DNA of 64,000 bases from Bacillus mojavensis RO-H-1 = KCTC 3706 (GTDB taxonomy: Bacteria > Bacillota > Bacilli > Bacillales > Bacillaceae): contig NZ_JH600285.1 of NCBI RefSeq assembly GCF_000245335.1, positions 62,001-126,000 of the forward strand. Direction: 5' to 3'. Within the stretch, counting starts at the first letter, position 1. Each line of letters begins with the position of its first letter. Of this stretch, positions 28,213 to 36,013 are shown piece by piece. A program made the position numbers and the translations under genes. The notes beneath the pieces were generated by a model, which saw nothing but the letters and a program-made list of their open reading frames with translations, made no database searches and was not told where the DNA came from.

Positions 28213-29091
28213 ATGAAAGCAGAGGTATTAAAATATGAAGCATTTACGGAAAATCCCGGCAAAGGCAACCCCGCGGGAGTGGTATTGCACGGGGATGCTT
28301 ACACAGAAGAAGAAATGCAGAGAATAGCTGAACTCGCAGGATATTCAGAAACCTCCTTTATTCGGAACAGCGAAGCGGCTGATCTTGAACTCCGTTACTT
28401 CACTCCTGGACACGAAATGGATTTATGCGGACATGCGACGGTCGCTTCCCTATACGCGTTATGTGAAAACAGAAAGCTGGAGAGCGGTAAAACGTACACC
28501 ATCCAGACAAAAGCCGGTATCCTGCCAGCAAATATTTCTGAAAAAGAGGGGCGCATTCATATCACACTTGAACAGGCTGCTCCGAAATTCAGACCATTTA
28601 CGGGCGACCGGGGAAAGCTCGCGGACGCATTAGGAATTACGGCGGAGGACTTTCATGATGACCTTCCAATTGTTTTTGGCAGTACAGGCATATGGACTGC
28701 AATTGTTCCGCTCAAATCATTAGAAGCCTCTAAAAAAATGGTGCCGAATAACAAACAATTTCCGGAAGTTCTAGTTGATCTGCCAAAAGCCTCAGTGCAC
28801 CCGTTTACCTTTGAAACGATTCACTCTGACAGCGACCTGCACGGACGCCACTTTTCGTCGCCGTATTCAGGAACAATAGAGGATCCCGTGACTGGCACAG
28901 CATCCGGCGTGATGGGAGCTTACATGCAGCAATACGTCAGGTCCGGGCAGCGCACATTTATCATTGAGCAAGGACAGGAGATAGGGAAAGACGGAAGAGT
29001 GGAAATTGAAATAAACGGAGAAAACGATCACATCAAAGTGAACATGACAGGGACTGCCGTTTACTCAGAAACTCGGATTCTTGAAATCTAA
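28213..29091 (+). CDS. yfhB: PhzF-family isomerase YfhB
   Basis: 292 aa with the PhzF/diaminopimelate-epimerase-like fold: NPAGVVLHGDAYTEEEMQ at the N-terminus, GYSETSFI with the conserved Glu, RYFTPGHEMDLCGHATVA in the first half and DPVTGTASGVMGAYM in the second. The substrate in Bacillus is unknown. It is followed by yfhC after a 47-bp gap to the ORF region that contains a Fur box. Confidence 0.88.
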   Translation: MKAEVLKYEAFTENPGKGNPAGVVLHGDAYTEEEMQRIAELAGYSETSFIRNSEAADLELRYFTPGHEMDLCGHATVASLYALCENRKLESGKTYTIQTKAGILPANISEKEGRIHITLEQAAPKFRPFTGDRGKLADALGITAEDFHDDLPIVFGSTGIWTAIVPLKSLEASKKMVPNNKQFPEVLVDLPKASVHPFTFETIHSDSDLHGRHFSSPYSGTIEDPVTGTASGVMGAYMQQYVRSGQRTFIIEQGQEIGKDGRVEIEINGENDHIKVNMTGTAVYSETRILEI

Positions 29092-29139
29092 TAAGGCTGG
29101 AGGTTTACAAAAAGCCGCACTTTCCGTTATGATTATGAT

Positions 29140-29154
29140 TGATAATCATTTTCA
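29140..29154. promoter_or_regulatory. Fur box upstream of yfhC
   Basis: TGATAATCATTTTCA matches TGATAATNATTATCA at all but one defined position and lies 24 bp before the yfhC start, so yfhC is probably iron-regulated. Confidence 0.75.
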
Positions 29155-29177
29155 ATTGGATAGGAAGGGTGAAGCTG

Positions 29178-29762
29178 ATGCCTCAAGCCGAACAGATAAA
29201 TCAAGATTCAGCACTGCGGGATATCATACGCAGCAGAAGATCAATCCGTAAATTTAAACAAGATCCCGTCCCTCCGGCTGTCATCCTTGACATGCTAGAA
29301 ACGGCAAAATATGCGCCGAATCACAGAGTAACGGAGCCTTGGAGATTTATTTACGTTTCCAGTGAAACAGGAAAAGCAGGCTTGATTAAAACCTTTGCTT
29401 CATTTTCTAAAAAATCAAAGCCGGACATGACGGAAGAAAAACTCCAAAATTTCAAAAAGACACTCAGCCGTGTGCCTGGATTTCTGCTTGTTGTATTTCA
29501 GGAAGATGAGAACGAAAGAGCAAGAGATGATGATTTTGCGGCAACCAGCTCATTGATTCAAAATCTCCAGCTTCTTGCCTGGGAAAAAGGAATCGGCATG
29601 GTTTGGAAAAGCGGAAAGATCCTCTATGATAAAGACGTGCATCAAGCCTTTGGTTTACAGGATAACGAGCGCTTCGCCGCGATCATACAAACAGGCTATC
29701 CTGATGAAATGCCGGAAGTGAAAAAACGCACACCGATAAAGGAACGGTTCACCGAGCTGTAA
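29178..29762 (+). CDS. yfhC: Nitroreductase-family flavoprotein YfhC
   Basis: 194 aa from ATG 29178 with SD GGAAGGGTG. Nitroreductase fold: RSRRSIRKFKQDPVPP (FMN phosphate binding), AKYAPNHRVTEPWRFI and a C-terminal GYPDEMPEVKKR stretch. It would reduce nitro or quinone compounds with NAD(P)H. The Fur box just upstream suggests expression under iron limitation, perhaps in siderophore iron release; that link is inference. Confidence 0.9.
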   Translation: MPQAEQINQDSALRDIIRSRRSIRKFKQDPVPPAVILDMLETAKYAPNHRVTEPWRFIYVSSETGKAGLIKTFASFSKKSKPDMTEEKLQNFKKTLSRVPGFLLVVFQEDENERARDDDFAATSSLIQNLQLLAWEKGIGMVWKSGKILYDKDVHQAFGLQDNERFAAIIQTGYPDEMPEVKKRTPIKERFTEL

Positions 29763-29798
29763 AAAACCCCCTGTCTCAAGCAGAGACAAGGGGTTTTT
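29763..29798. terminator. Bidirectional terminator between yfhC and yfhD
   Basis: Stem AACCCCCTGTCTC/GAGACAAGGGGTT with one mismatch, loop AAGCA, then TTTTT; the minus strand also gives a T run. Confidence 0.85.
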
Positions 29799-29800
29799 CA

Positions 29801-29992
29801 TTAACGTTTTTTGCTTTTCGCTCTCTTATCGGCCGCTTTCGCGCGCTCCTGCGCTTTGCGGTCATCCGCATCAGCGAGTTCGCTTGAATATTCCTCGTAA
29901 ACGCCGTCAGTTTCTCGTTTTAACGCATCGGGAACCTGAGGAAGTTTTTGTTTGTTTTTATCACGGTTTTTGTGGATATGATTTCTGCCCAT
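29801..29992 (-). CDS. yfhD: Small hydrophilic protein YfhD
   Basis: 63 aa, very rich in Lys, Arg, Asp and Glu (NIHKNRDKNKQK-like start, AKAADKRAKSKKR end), with no hydrophobic core. It matches the YfhD family of Bacillus small proteins of unknown function. A near neighbour of yfhE on the same strand. SD AGGGGG precedes the ATG. Confidence 0.85.
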   Translation of the reverse strand: MGRNHIHKNRDKNKQKLPQVPDALKRETDGVYEEYSSELADADDRKAQERAKAADKRAKSKKR

Positions 29993-30057
29993 ATCAAATT
30001 CCCCCTAAAAAGTGATATCAAACAAACATAGTATCTGCTTTCCGGCGCTATGTATCC

Positions 30058-30168
30058 CTACTTCCGCTTAGCAGCTTTTTCCGCCTTTTTAAATTCACTT
30101 GAATAAAGAACTTCCTGCATTTTCTTCAGGTTGGCTCCTTGCTGGTGCTTCTCCCTTTTCTTTTCCAT
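30058..30168 (-). CDS. yfhE: Small protein YfhE
   Basis: 36 aa, MEKKREKHQQGANLKKMQ followed by EVLYSSEFKKAEKAAKRK, ending in TAG at 30058. A good SD (GGAGGTCC) lies upstream. The sequence and position match YfhE of B. subtilis, a basic peptide of unknown function. Confidence 0.85.
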   Translation of the reverse strand: MEKKREKHQQGANLKKMQEVLYSSEFKKAEKAAKRK

Positions 30169-30221
30169 AAAAGGACCTCCTTCAACCATGTTATTCTTAA
30201 GGTTGACGCTTCCTTCCGTTT

Positions 30222-31133
30222 TTATACAGCCTTTCGGTCCGTCAGCAGCTGCGAAAGGGCGAATTCAAGATCTGAAAATGTAAAACGGAATCCGGACGTA
30301 ATTGCTTTTTTAGGCAAAGCGCGCTGTCCTTTCACAATAAGCAGGCTCATCTCACCCAATGCTTTTGATAAAAAGAATTCTGGAACGGGGATCCAGTGGG
30401 GACGATGTACCACCCGTGCAATCGTTTTTCCGAACTGCTTCATTTCAACCGGATTAGGCGCTGTCACATTAACGGGACCTGAGATGCTGTCGGTTTCAAT
30501 TGCATATAGAATCAGCTGGGCGGCGTCCTCCACGTGAATCCAGGACAGCCACTGATTGCCCGTCCCGATCGTTCCGCCGGCCAGCAGTTTGTATGGCAGA
30601 ATCATTAGCGGGAGAGCGCCTTTTTCTCCAAGCATCACGCCAAATCTCGCGTAAACTGTTCGGATGCCCATCGCCTCAATAGTTTGCCCTTCCCGTTCCC
30701 ACAGATGTGCAGTATGGCTGAGAAAATCCTCGTCTGACGTGGGAGAGTCTTCTGTAAAGGTCTTTTCAAGGTCAGTGCCGTAAATGCCCACTGCACTGGC
30801 TTGAATAAGCGCCTTCGGTTTTTCCGCCTGTCTATGAATAAGCCGCCGTACTTCCCGGGTTGCATCGATCCGGCTGGAGAGAATTTGCTGTTTCGTTTTT
30901 TCATTCCAGCGGCCAAAAATCGATTTTCCCGCAAGGTTCACCCAGATATCAATATGAGGAAGTTCTTGTTCAGGCGCAGCATCTTCAGTCAGCCATTGGA
31001 CATAAGTGATATTTTTTTGTTCAGTTTTTCCCGCGTTTCTTGATAAGATATAAACATGATGTCCCTGGCGGGTGAGGACGCCAGTCAGATGCGTACCGAG
31101 AAAACCCGTTCCGCCCGTCATTGCAATATTCAT
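30222..31133 (-). CDS. yfhF: NAD-dependent epimerase-like protein YfhF (SulA/TIGR01777 type)
   Basis: 303 aa from ATG 31133, 8 nt after the SD GAGGAG; ATG 31139 is too close to the SD. Rossmann start MNIAMTGGTGFLGTHLT, the family motif WVNLAGKSIFGRWNEKTK and ASAVGIYG. The C-terminal DUF1731-like part reads VTAPNPVEMKQFGKTIARV. It is an extended-SDR-like oxidoreductase with no known substrate. It is divergent from recX. Confidence 0.9.
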   Translation of the reverse strand: MNIAMTGGTGFLGTHLTGVLTRQGHHVYILSRNAGKTEQKNITYVQWLTEDAAPEQELPHIDIWVNLAGKSIFGRWNEKTKQQILSSRIDATREVRRLIHRQAEKPKALIQASAVGIYGTDLEKTFTEDSPTSDEDFLSHTAHLWEREGQTIEAMGIRTVYARFGVMLGEKGALPLMILPYKLLAGGTIGTGNQWLSWIHVEDAAQLILYAIETDSISGPVNVTAPNPVEMKQFGKTIARVVHRPHWIPVPEFFLSKALGEMSLLIVKGQRALPKKAITSGFRFTFSDLEFALSQLLTDRKAV

Positions 31134-31221
31134 ACACATCTCTCCTCATCGTTCTGATAACTATACTTTACCTCATTTTGATCATAGAAAACGCGTTTGA
31201 GACCGGAGAAGGGAGATTAAG

Positions 31222-32013
31222 ATGCCATTTATTACAAAGATATCAGCGCAAAAGAAGAATACTGAACGTTTTAATATTTTTCTGGATGAAAAATATGCTT
31301 TCAGCGTTGACGCCGATGTGCTCGTGAAATTTGAGCTTAAAAAGGGAAAAGAGCTTGATGACCTCGAGATCATTGAGATTCAATACGGCGATGAAGTGAA
31401 AAAAGGCTTCAACCGTGCGATTGAGTTTTTATCCTATCGAATGAGGTCAACGAAAGAGGTAGAAGACTACTTAAAGAAAAAAGAAACCTCGGCGCCCGTC
31501 ATTGCGGAAGTGATTCATAGGCTGAACGATTACAGCTATTTAAATGACCAAGAGTTTGCGGCGGCCTATGTAAGCACTCACAAAAAAACAAACGGAAAAG
31601 GGCCTGACGTTTTGTTCAGAGAGCTGAAGGCGAAAGGAATCGATGACGATACGATTAAAGATACGCTAGGTTCTTTCTCGTTTGAGGAACAGACGGAAAA
31701 AGCAGTTACGCATATCGAAAAGCTTCTGAAGAAAGACAAGAAACTCTCTTCAAAAGAAATCAAACAGCGAGCCCAGATGCAGCTGCAGCGCAAAGGCTTT
31801 TCATTTGATGTCATCTCTGCGGCGCTGGAGCAGATTGAATACGAAAATGATGAAGACACTGAAAAAGAAGCGCTGCGTCTTCATGCGGAAAAAGCGTTTA
31901 GAAAATACCGTTATGATGGCTCCTATGAAAGTGCCATGAAGGTCAAACAATTTTTATTTAGAAAAGGATTCTCACTCGATTTAATCGAGCAATTTCTGCG
32001 GGAAGAGGAGTAG
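31222..32013 (+). CDS. recX: RecA regulator RecX
   Basis: 263 aa, RecX family of three-helix repeats: FLSYRMRSTKEVEDYLKKK, DQEFAAAYVSTHKKTNGKGP and RYDGSYESAMKVKQFLFRKG. RecX binds RecA filaments and modulates recombination and the SOS response. Start ATG with SD GGAGAAGGGAG. It is followed 7 nt later by yfhH, so the two are likely co-transcribed. Confidence 0.93.
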   Translation: MPFITKISAQKKNTERFNIFLDEKYAFSVDADVLVKFELKKGKELDDLEIIEIQYGDEVKKGFNRAIEFLSYRMRSTKEVEDYLKKKETSAPVIAEVIHRLNDYSYLNDQEFAAAYVSTHKKTNGKGPDVLFRELKAKGIDDDTIKDTLGSFSFEEQTEKAVTHIEKLLKKDKKLSSKEIKQRAQMQLQRKGFSFDVISAALEQIEYENDEDTEKEALRLHAEKAFRKYRYDGSYESAMKVKQFLFRKGFSLDLIEQFLREEE

Positions 32014-32020
32014 CTGAAAA

Positions 32021-32341
32021 ATGGAGAAACGATACAGTCAAATGACGACGCACGAACTCAATACAGAAATCGCAGGACTTTCAGAAAAAGCAAGAAAAGC
32101 GGAACAGCTTGGAATCATCAATGAACTGGCAGTGCTCGAACGGAAAATTGCAATGGCAAAAGCATACTTGCTGAACCCGGAGGACTTCTCACCGGGAGAA
32201 ACGTATATTGTGGACGGCTCTGAGGACGAGTTTTACATTAACTATTTAAATGGCGTTTTCGCTTGGGGATACAGAACATCGGCTCCCGATCAAGAAGAAG
32301 CGCTTCCAATCTCAGTATTGCAGCAAAAGAAGCAGGGATGA
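32021..32341 (+). CDS. yfhH: DUF1811 protein YfhH
   Basis: 106 aa. A helical N-terminal half (MEKRYSQMTTHELNTEIAGL and on) precedes a small beta domain with FYINYLNGVFAWGYR. It belongs to the YfhH/DUF1811 family, with a winged, SH3-like fold of unknown function. It lies 7 nt after recX and before a terminator. SD GAGGAG is at the end of recX. Confidence 0.9.
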   Translation: MEKRYSQMTTHELNTEIAGLSEKARKAEQLGIINELAVLERKIAMAKAYLLNPEDFSPGETYIVDGSEDEFYINYLNGVFAWGYRTSAPDQEEALPISVLQQKKQG

Positions 32342-32343
32342 CC

Positions 32344-32371
32344 GAGAGGCTGAATATCAGCCTCTTTTTTA
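32344..32371 (+). terminator. Terminator of recX-yfhH
   Basis: GAGGCTGA-ATA-TCAGCCTC followed by TTTTTTATTT. Confidence 0.88.
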
Positions 32372-32478
32372 TTTGAGCACATTCAAGGCGATTTTCAGAG
32401 TAAAAATGATTGAATTCATCCTGGATTTCTTTTAAGATGGAACTCGTTGTTTTTTAAAAATTAAAGGAGGCGATGACG

Positions 32479-33672
32479 TTGAGTATAAAAAATCCATCTG
32501 TAAAATTCATTATTTTTGTTCTTATGATCTGCACGTTTTCAATTGGATACACAGAATATGCGGTGATGGGTATTTTGACGTCGATTGCCAATGACTTTCA
32601 TATACATGTTTCCTCTGCTGGACTCCTTGTTACCGCTTATGCGGCAAGCGTCTGTGTGACAGGCCCGCTTGTCACGATTGTTTCTGTCAAGCTCCCGAGA
32701 AAGCCGGTGCTTCTTGGATTGATGGGGATTTTCATCCTTTCCAACCTGTTAAGTGCGCTGGCACCGAATTTTGCGGTATTGGCCGTCTCAAGAATTTTAT
32801 CTGCTTCCATTCACGGCGCATTCTTTGCAATTGCGATGGTATTTGCTAGTGAAATGGTGCCGCCAGAAAAACGTGCCGCAGCCGCTGCGTCTATGAACGG
32901 TGGTTTAACAGTGGCTTTAATGCTGGGTGTTCCATTCGGTTCCTACTTGGGCGATGTCCTAAACTGGAGAGTCGTGTTTTCCATCATTACAGTGCTTGGA
33001 GTGATCGGATTTTTAGGCCTGATGGCTACCGTGCCAAACAGAAAACCAAAAGTCATCCCGATGCTCATGAATGAGTGGGGGGTATTTAAACACAAACAGG
33101 TGCTGTATTCCTTTGCGATTACCATTTTAGGCTATTCAGGCGTATTTATCGCTTACACGTTTATCGAACCGATTTTAAGAAATTCAGCGGGTTTCAGCAC
33201 AGTCGGCATTACAGGCGCGCTCTTCGCTTATGGTTTGGGCGGGGTTGCAGGAAATTTCTTTGCGGGAAAAGTGCCGCTTCCTCTGCTGACACGGACCATG
33301 ATTGGCGTCATGATCGGTTTGATCGGCGTACTTGCGGTATTTCCGTACATCGCCGTTTATCCGGCCGCAGCCATTATCGGGACTTTCTTATTTGGCGCTT
33401 GCGCATTCGGCACGCCGCCTCTTTTGCAAACAAAGGTTCTTTCTTCATCTGAGAACGGCACAACGATCGCCGCAGCTGTGAGCGTGTCTGCATTTAACCT
33501 GGCCAATGCGCTCGGCGCGTGGATCGGCGGTATCATTTTAAGCGGGACCGGCTCCTATTCCTGGCTGTTTGCAGGAGGGGCGCTGATGACCGCGTGCGGA
33601 CTGGTGCTGTCAACCTTTGCGCATCTGTCTGAAAAGAAAAGCGTCTATGAATATCAAGTCAATAAAGGGTAA
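32479..33672 (+). CDS. yfhI: MFS transporter YfhI
   Basis: 397 aa from TTG 32479, 8 nt after the SD AAAGGAGG; the ATG at 32473 lies only 2 nt from it. Twelve helices of the DHA1 (AraJ/PbuE-like) type: FSIGYTEYAVMGILTSIAND, motif A-like VKLPRKPVLLG, RILSASIHGAFFAIA. A probable drug or nucleoside exporter; the substrate is unknown. Confidence 0.88.
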   Translation: MSIKNPSVKFIIFVLMICTFSIGYTEYAVMGILTSIANDFHIHVSSAGLLVTAYAASVCVTGPLVTIVSVKLPRKPVLLGLMGIFILSNLLSALAPNFAVLAVSRILSASIHGAFFAIAMVFASEMVPPEKRAAAAASMNGGLTVALMLGVPFGSYLGDVLNWRVVFSIITVLGVIGFLGLMATVPNRKPKVIPMLMNEWGVFKHKQVLYSFAITILGYSGVFIAYTFIEPILRNSAGFSTVGITGALFAYGLGGVAGNFFAGKVPLPLLTRTMIGVMIGLIGVLAVFPYIAVYPAAAIIGTFLFGACAFGTPPLLQTKVLSSSENGTTIAAAVSVSAFNLANALGAWIGGIILSGTGSYSWLFAGGALMTACGLVLSTFAHLSEKKSVYEYQVNKG

Positions 33673-33705
33673 AAAAACAGCTGCACATGTGCAGCTGTTC
33701 TTCTT
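33670..33705. terminator. Bidirectional terminator between yfhI and sspK
   Basis: ACAGCTGCA-CATG-TGCAGCTGT palindrome. T7 follows on the minus strand (good terminator for sspK) and TTCTTCTTTT on the plus strand. Confidence 0.8.
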
Positions 33706-33858
33706 TTATCGTTTGCCGGAGGCTCTCATTTTCTCCTGAGGATGCTGATTGATTGACCCGTCAGGACGCTTTGAAGCATAGTCGTCCTTCGCTCTCGGTT
33801 CACCTTGAAACTTGTTTTCGTTTTCGTAAGGAAATCCTTTTTCTTTATTGCGGACCAT
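33706..33858 (-). CDS. sspK: Small acid-soluble spore protein K
   Basis: 50 aa from ATG 33858 (SD AGGGGGAT). It begins [20 protein letters not shown] and ends RASGKR, the SspK sequence. It is a minor SASP made in the forespore and packed in the spore core; sigma-G control is known for the family. The remaining upstream codons of the longer open frame have no SD. Confidence 0.95.
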   Translation of the reverse strand: MVRNKEKGFPYENENKFQGEPRAKDDYASKRPDGSINQHPQEKMRASGKR

Positions 33859-33982
33859 GTCATATCCCCCTAGGTTCGAGATCAAAAAGTTGCGTCTTGC
33901 CAGATGAAGACGTAAGGTTAGTATATGGAGAACATGAAGTTTTAAAGCGTAATTTTTTTCCTGAAGGAAAGGAGACCACCAA

Positions 33983-34252
33983 ATGAATATGTATATTGAG
34001 AAACTGACAAATCTGCTTCTGGAAAAAAACAATATGATCAGCTACATTCAGGCGAAAACATGGGTGGAATTGTTATGGAGCGACTTTGAAGCAACCTATG
34101 CAAAAGCCGGACACGCCTACCAAGGCGAAAAAATGACCGAAAAAATCGTCACACAGTGGATTGAGAACTATGGCGGCCAGCTCCACCTTTTCCAAAGCGG
34201 CCGTGAAGACGTAAATGATTACTTAAACCAAAGCAGAGGTCTTTTACATTAA
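33983..34252 (+). CDS. yfhJ: WVELL-family protein YfhJ
   Basis: 89 aa with the family motif [20 protein letters not shown] (PF14043-type). It is mostly helical and acidic, cytoplasmic and of unknown function. Start ATG with SD AAAGGAGA. It is divergent from sspK and followed by a strong terminator. Confidence 0.9.
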   Translation: MNMYIEKLTNLLLEKNNMISYIQAKTWVELLWSDFEATYAKAGHAYQGEKMTEKIVTQWIENYGGQLHLFQSGREDVNDYLNQSRGLLH

Positions 34253-34253
34253 C

Positions 34254-34290
34254 ACAGCCTGCCGGCATAAAGTACGGCAGGCTGTTTTTT
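34254..34290 (+). terminator. Terminator of yfhJ
   Basis: ACAGCCTGCCG/CGGCAGGCTGT stem with loop GCATAAAGTA, then TTTTTT. The T run abuts the stop of the convergent membrane-protein gene. Confidence 0.88.
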
Positions 34291-34672
34291 ACACATTTGT
34301 ATTGAGTACATCACTCATCACCATTCTAATCATAAAACCAAGAAAAGCAGTATATGCAATCAGCTGCAGATAGGATAAAGGAAGCATAGATTGATGAATA
34401 AGAACAGCACCTATTAGCAATAGAACAATCATCACCCAATGTGATATATAGCCAGCGAAATGAGCATTTGAGCGGGTGCGTTGGTCATTCTGAAAGTGTA
34501 CGTTTCCCCAGAGTTTATTTCTATGAATATGTGCGGCAGAATAAAGAACTCGTGCAGTTCCGATGACTGCTAACAGAAGTGTTAAAGTTGAAGGTGAATG
34601 CCAATAAAGGACATACAATAAAATGGTAAGCAAAGTTTGCAAAAACAATCCGGTACGATACGTCATGTTCAT
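34289..34672 (-). CDS. Four-helix membrane protein of HTH/membrane pair, not recognised
   Basis: 127 aa with four predicted membrane helices at about 4-22, 27-47, 75-95 and 97-117. A polar loop (HIHRNKLWGNVHFQNDQRTR, about 49-68) lies between the second and third. The ATG is 1 nt after the stop of the HTH gene and its SD (AAGGAGA) lies inside that gene, so translation is coupled. The pairing of a small XRE repressor with a small membrane protein recurs in Firmicutes, often as DUF2178-like proteins, but I cannot name this family. It is AT-richer than its neighbours and is absent from this position in strain 168 as I recall it, so probably acquired. Confidence 0.75.
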   Translation of the reverse strand: MNMTYRTGLFLQTLLTILLYVLYWHSPSTLTLLLAVIGTARVLYSAAHIHRNKLWGNVHFQNDQRTRSNAHFAGYISHWVMIVLLLIGAVLIHQSMLPLSYLQLIAYTAFLGFMIRMVMSDVLNTNV

Positions 34673-34673
34673 A

Positions 34674-34886
34674 TTATTTGTCTCCTTCTATCCAGAATAA
34701 TTGATCTAATGAGCACTCTAATACTGAAGATAATTTAATTGCAGTGCCTATCGAGGGTTCATATCTTTGTTTTTCAATTGCAATGACCGTCTGCCTTGTC
34801 ACTTGAATGTTTTCTGCCAGCTGATCCTGTGTCCATCCTTTAGCTTTTCTGTATTCTTTTACACAATTACGAACCCCGTGCTTCAT
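34674..34886 (-). CDS. XRE-family HTH regulator (YozG/PpsR-like) of the accessory pair
   Basis: 70 aa, one compact Cro/CI-type HTH: EYRKAKGWTQDQLAENIQVT (recognition part TRQTVIAIEKQRYEPS), then LSSVLECSLDQLFWIE. There is no sensing domain, so it is a minimal repressor or co-regulator. The first gene of a two-gene leftward operon with the membrane protein at 34289. Two near-identical 18-bp dyads lie 21-81 bp upstream of its start, so autoregulation is likely. Any signal would have to come through the membrane partner; that is inference. Confidence 0.85.
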   Translation of the reverse strand: MKHGVRNCVKEYRKAKGWTQDQLAENIQVTRQTVIAIEKQRYEPSIGTAIKLSSVLECSLDQLFWIEGDK

Positions 34887-34906
34887 CTAATTTGAACCTC
34901 TCTTTA

Positions 34907-34924
34907 TGTAACGTATACCTTACA
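34907..34924. promoter_or_regulatory. Operator copy 1 of the HTH/membrane pair
   Basis: TGTAACGTATACCTTACA has TGTAA/TTACA inverted arms and differs at two positions from the copy at 34949. It lies 21 bp before the HTH gene. Confidence 0.65.
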
Positions 34925-34932
34925 TAATGTAT

Positions 34933-34950
34933 CATACAAGTATTAGTATG
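34933..34950. repeat. CATAC/GTATG dyad between the two operators
   Basis: CATAC-AAGTATTA-GTATG, a 5-bp inverted repeat between the two 18-bp copies that overlaps the second by 2 bp. Confidence 0.45.
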
Positions 34951-34966
34951 TAATGTACACCTTACA
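34949..34966. promoter_or_regulatory. Operator copy 2 of the HTH/membrane pair
   Basis: TGTAATGTACACCTTACA, 16 of 18 positions identical to copy 1. The two copies start 42 bp apart, about four helical turns, so bound dimers would face the same side of the DNA. Confidence 0.65.
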
Positions 34967-35010
34967 AACCTTAACATTTCCTTAATTGTTAGAAAAAATA
35001 AACAAATAGT

Positions 35011-35037
35011 GTTTCATTCACCGGGCAATAAGGGAAT
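35011..35037 (+). promoter_or_regulatory. Candidate sigma-B promoter of yfhKLM
   Basis: GTTTCA (35011-35016), 15-bp spacer, GGGAAT (35032-35037), close to the sigma-B pattern GTTTAA...GGGTAT. yfhKLM are known general-stress genes. Confidence 0.55.
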
Positions 35038-35076
35038 ACCTCTTATATCTTGTCAACATACGAGGAGGAGCTATAA

Positions 35077-35595
35077 ATGAAAAAGAAACAAGTATTGCTC
35101 GCTTTAACAGCCGCCGCAGGACTGAGTTTCACAGCATGTAGCACCGCTCCCGCAGCAAAAGCCGCAACCCCTCAGACCATGAATGTCACCATGCCATCAT
35201 CAGATTCTTATGTTATTAAAGCAGGAAAACTGAATGTGCGAACTGAACCAAATCAAAAAAGCGCGATCCTCGGCACGGTATCATCTGAACAGAAAGTCAC
35301 TGTAAAGGGATTTGCAAATGCTAATTGGGCTCAAATTGAATTCAAAGGGAAAAAAGCATATATTTCAACACACTTCTTAATGAAAACCGCAAGTCAAGCA
35401 AAAACAGCAAAACAGACTGCCTTCTATTCACCAACACCGGAAAATGGAAAAGCCAAACAGCTTTCCTCCGGGACAGAAGTCACTTTGCTCGGCTGGGGAT
35501 TCAGTGAAAACGGAGGATTTGATTTCAGCTGGGCATTCGTTGATTATGGCGGGGTAAAAGGCTATATTCAGACAAAGGATTTACAAATACGCTAA
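35077..35595 (+). CDS. yfhK: Secreted SH3-domain stress protein YfhK
   Basis: 172 aa. N-terminal signal peptide (MKKKQVLLALTAAAGLSFTA); the Cys in FTAC makes an imperfect lipobox, so it may be a lipoprotein or simply secreted. An SH3b domain follows (GKLNVRTEPNQKSAILGTV, NWAQIEFKGKKAYIS), then a second SH3-like repeat (TEVTLLGWGFSENGG to KGYIQTKDLQI). Probably a cell-wall-binding general-stress protein. SD GAGGAGG. Confidence 0.87.
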   Translation: MKKKQVLLALTAAAGLSFTACSTAPAAKAATPQTMNVTMPSSDSYVIKAGKLNVRTEPNQKSAILGTVSSEQKVTVKGFANANWAQIEFKGKKAYISTHFLMKTASQAKTAKQTAFYSPTPENGKAKQLSSGTEVTLLGWGFSENGGFDFSWAFVDYGGVKGYIQTKDLQIR

Positions 35596-35597
35596 AT

Positions 35598-35621
35598 AGA
35601 CAGGCTCTTGCTTGTCTTTTT
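35598..35621 (+). terminator. Weak terminator after yfhK
   Basis: AGACAGGC/GCTTGTCT stem with loop TCTT, followed by TTTT; probably leaky, since yfhL follows. Confidence 0.5.
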
Positions 35622-35680
35622 GCCTTGATATTGAAACATTTCTTCTTTCTGAACGTAACAATGAGAAAGGAGATGATCAT

Positions 35681-36013
35681 ATGGCTTGTTTAGTCGGCGG
35701 AGGGCTCATGATCATTGCAGGTCTTTTCATCAAATTGTTCCCTCCAAAGTCCATTAACAGTGTATATGGATTCAGAACGAGACGCTCAATGTCAGATCAA
35801 AGATTATGGAATGAAGCCAACCGTTACAGTGCGGCGCTCATGATCCTGTCAGGTTTGATTGTCTTGGGGGCCGGGGTGCTGCTGAGATCAAGCTTTATCA
35901 TTCTTCAGCTGATCATGCTTATTGCTGCTTGTATCATCACTTTTATGCTGACGGAGAAAAGGCTGAAACATATGACGAAAAGTCAAGGAGGAGAGTTGAG
36001 TGGAAGGAGTTAA
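35681..36013 (+). CDS. yfhL: SdpI-related membrane protein YfhL
   Basis: 110 aa from ATG 35681 with SD AAAGGAGATGATC. Three helices with the SdpI-family stretch KSINSVYGFRTRRSMSDQRL and NEANRYSAALM, which resembles the second half of the SdpI immunity protein. In 168 YfhL is reported to protect against the SdpC cannibalism toxin. Overlaps yfhM by 14 nt, so the two are translated together. Confidence 0.9.
   Translation: MACLVGGGLMIIAGLFIKLFPPKSINSVYGFRTRRSMSDQRLWNEANRYSAALMILSGLIVLGAGVLLRSSFIILQLIMLIAACIITFMLTEKRLKHMTKSQGGELSGRS

Noticed and set aside
34254..34290. Hairpin after yfhJ as an attachment site of the HTH/membrane pair
   Set aside because: It is an ordinary terminator; no matching direct repeat was found on the other side of the block.
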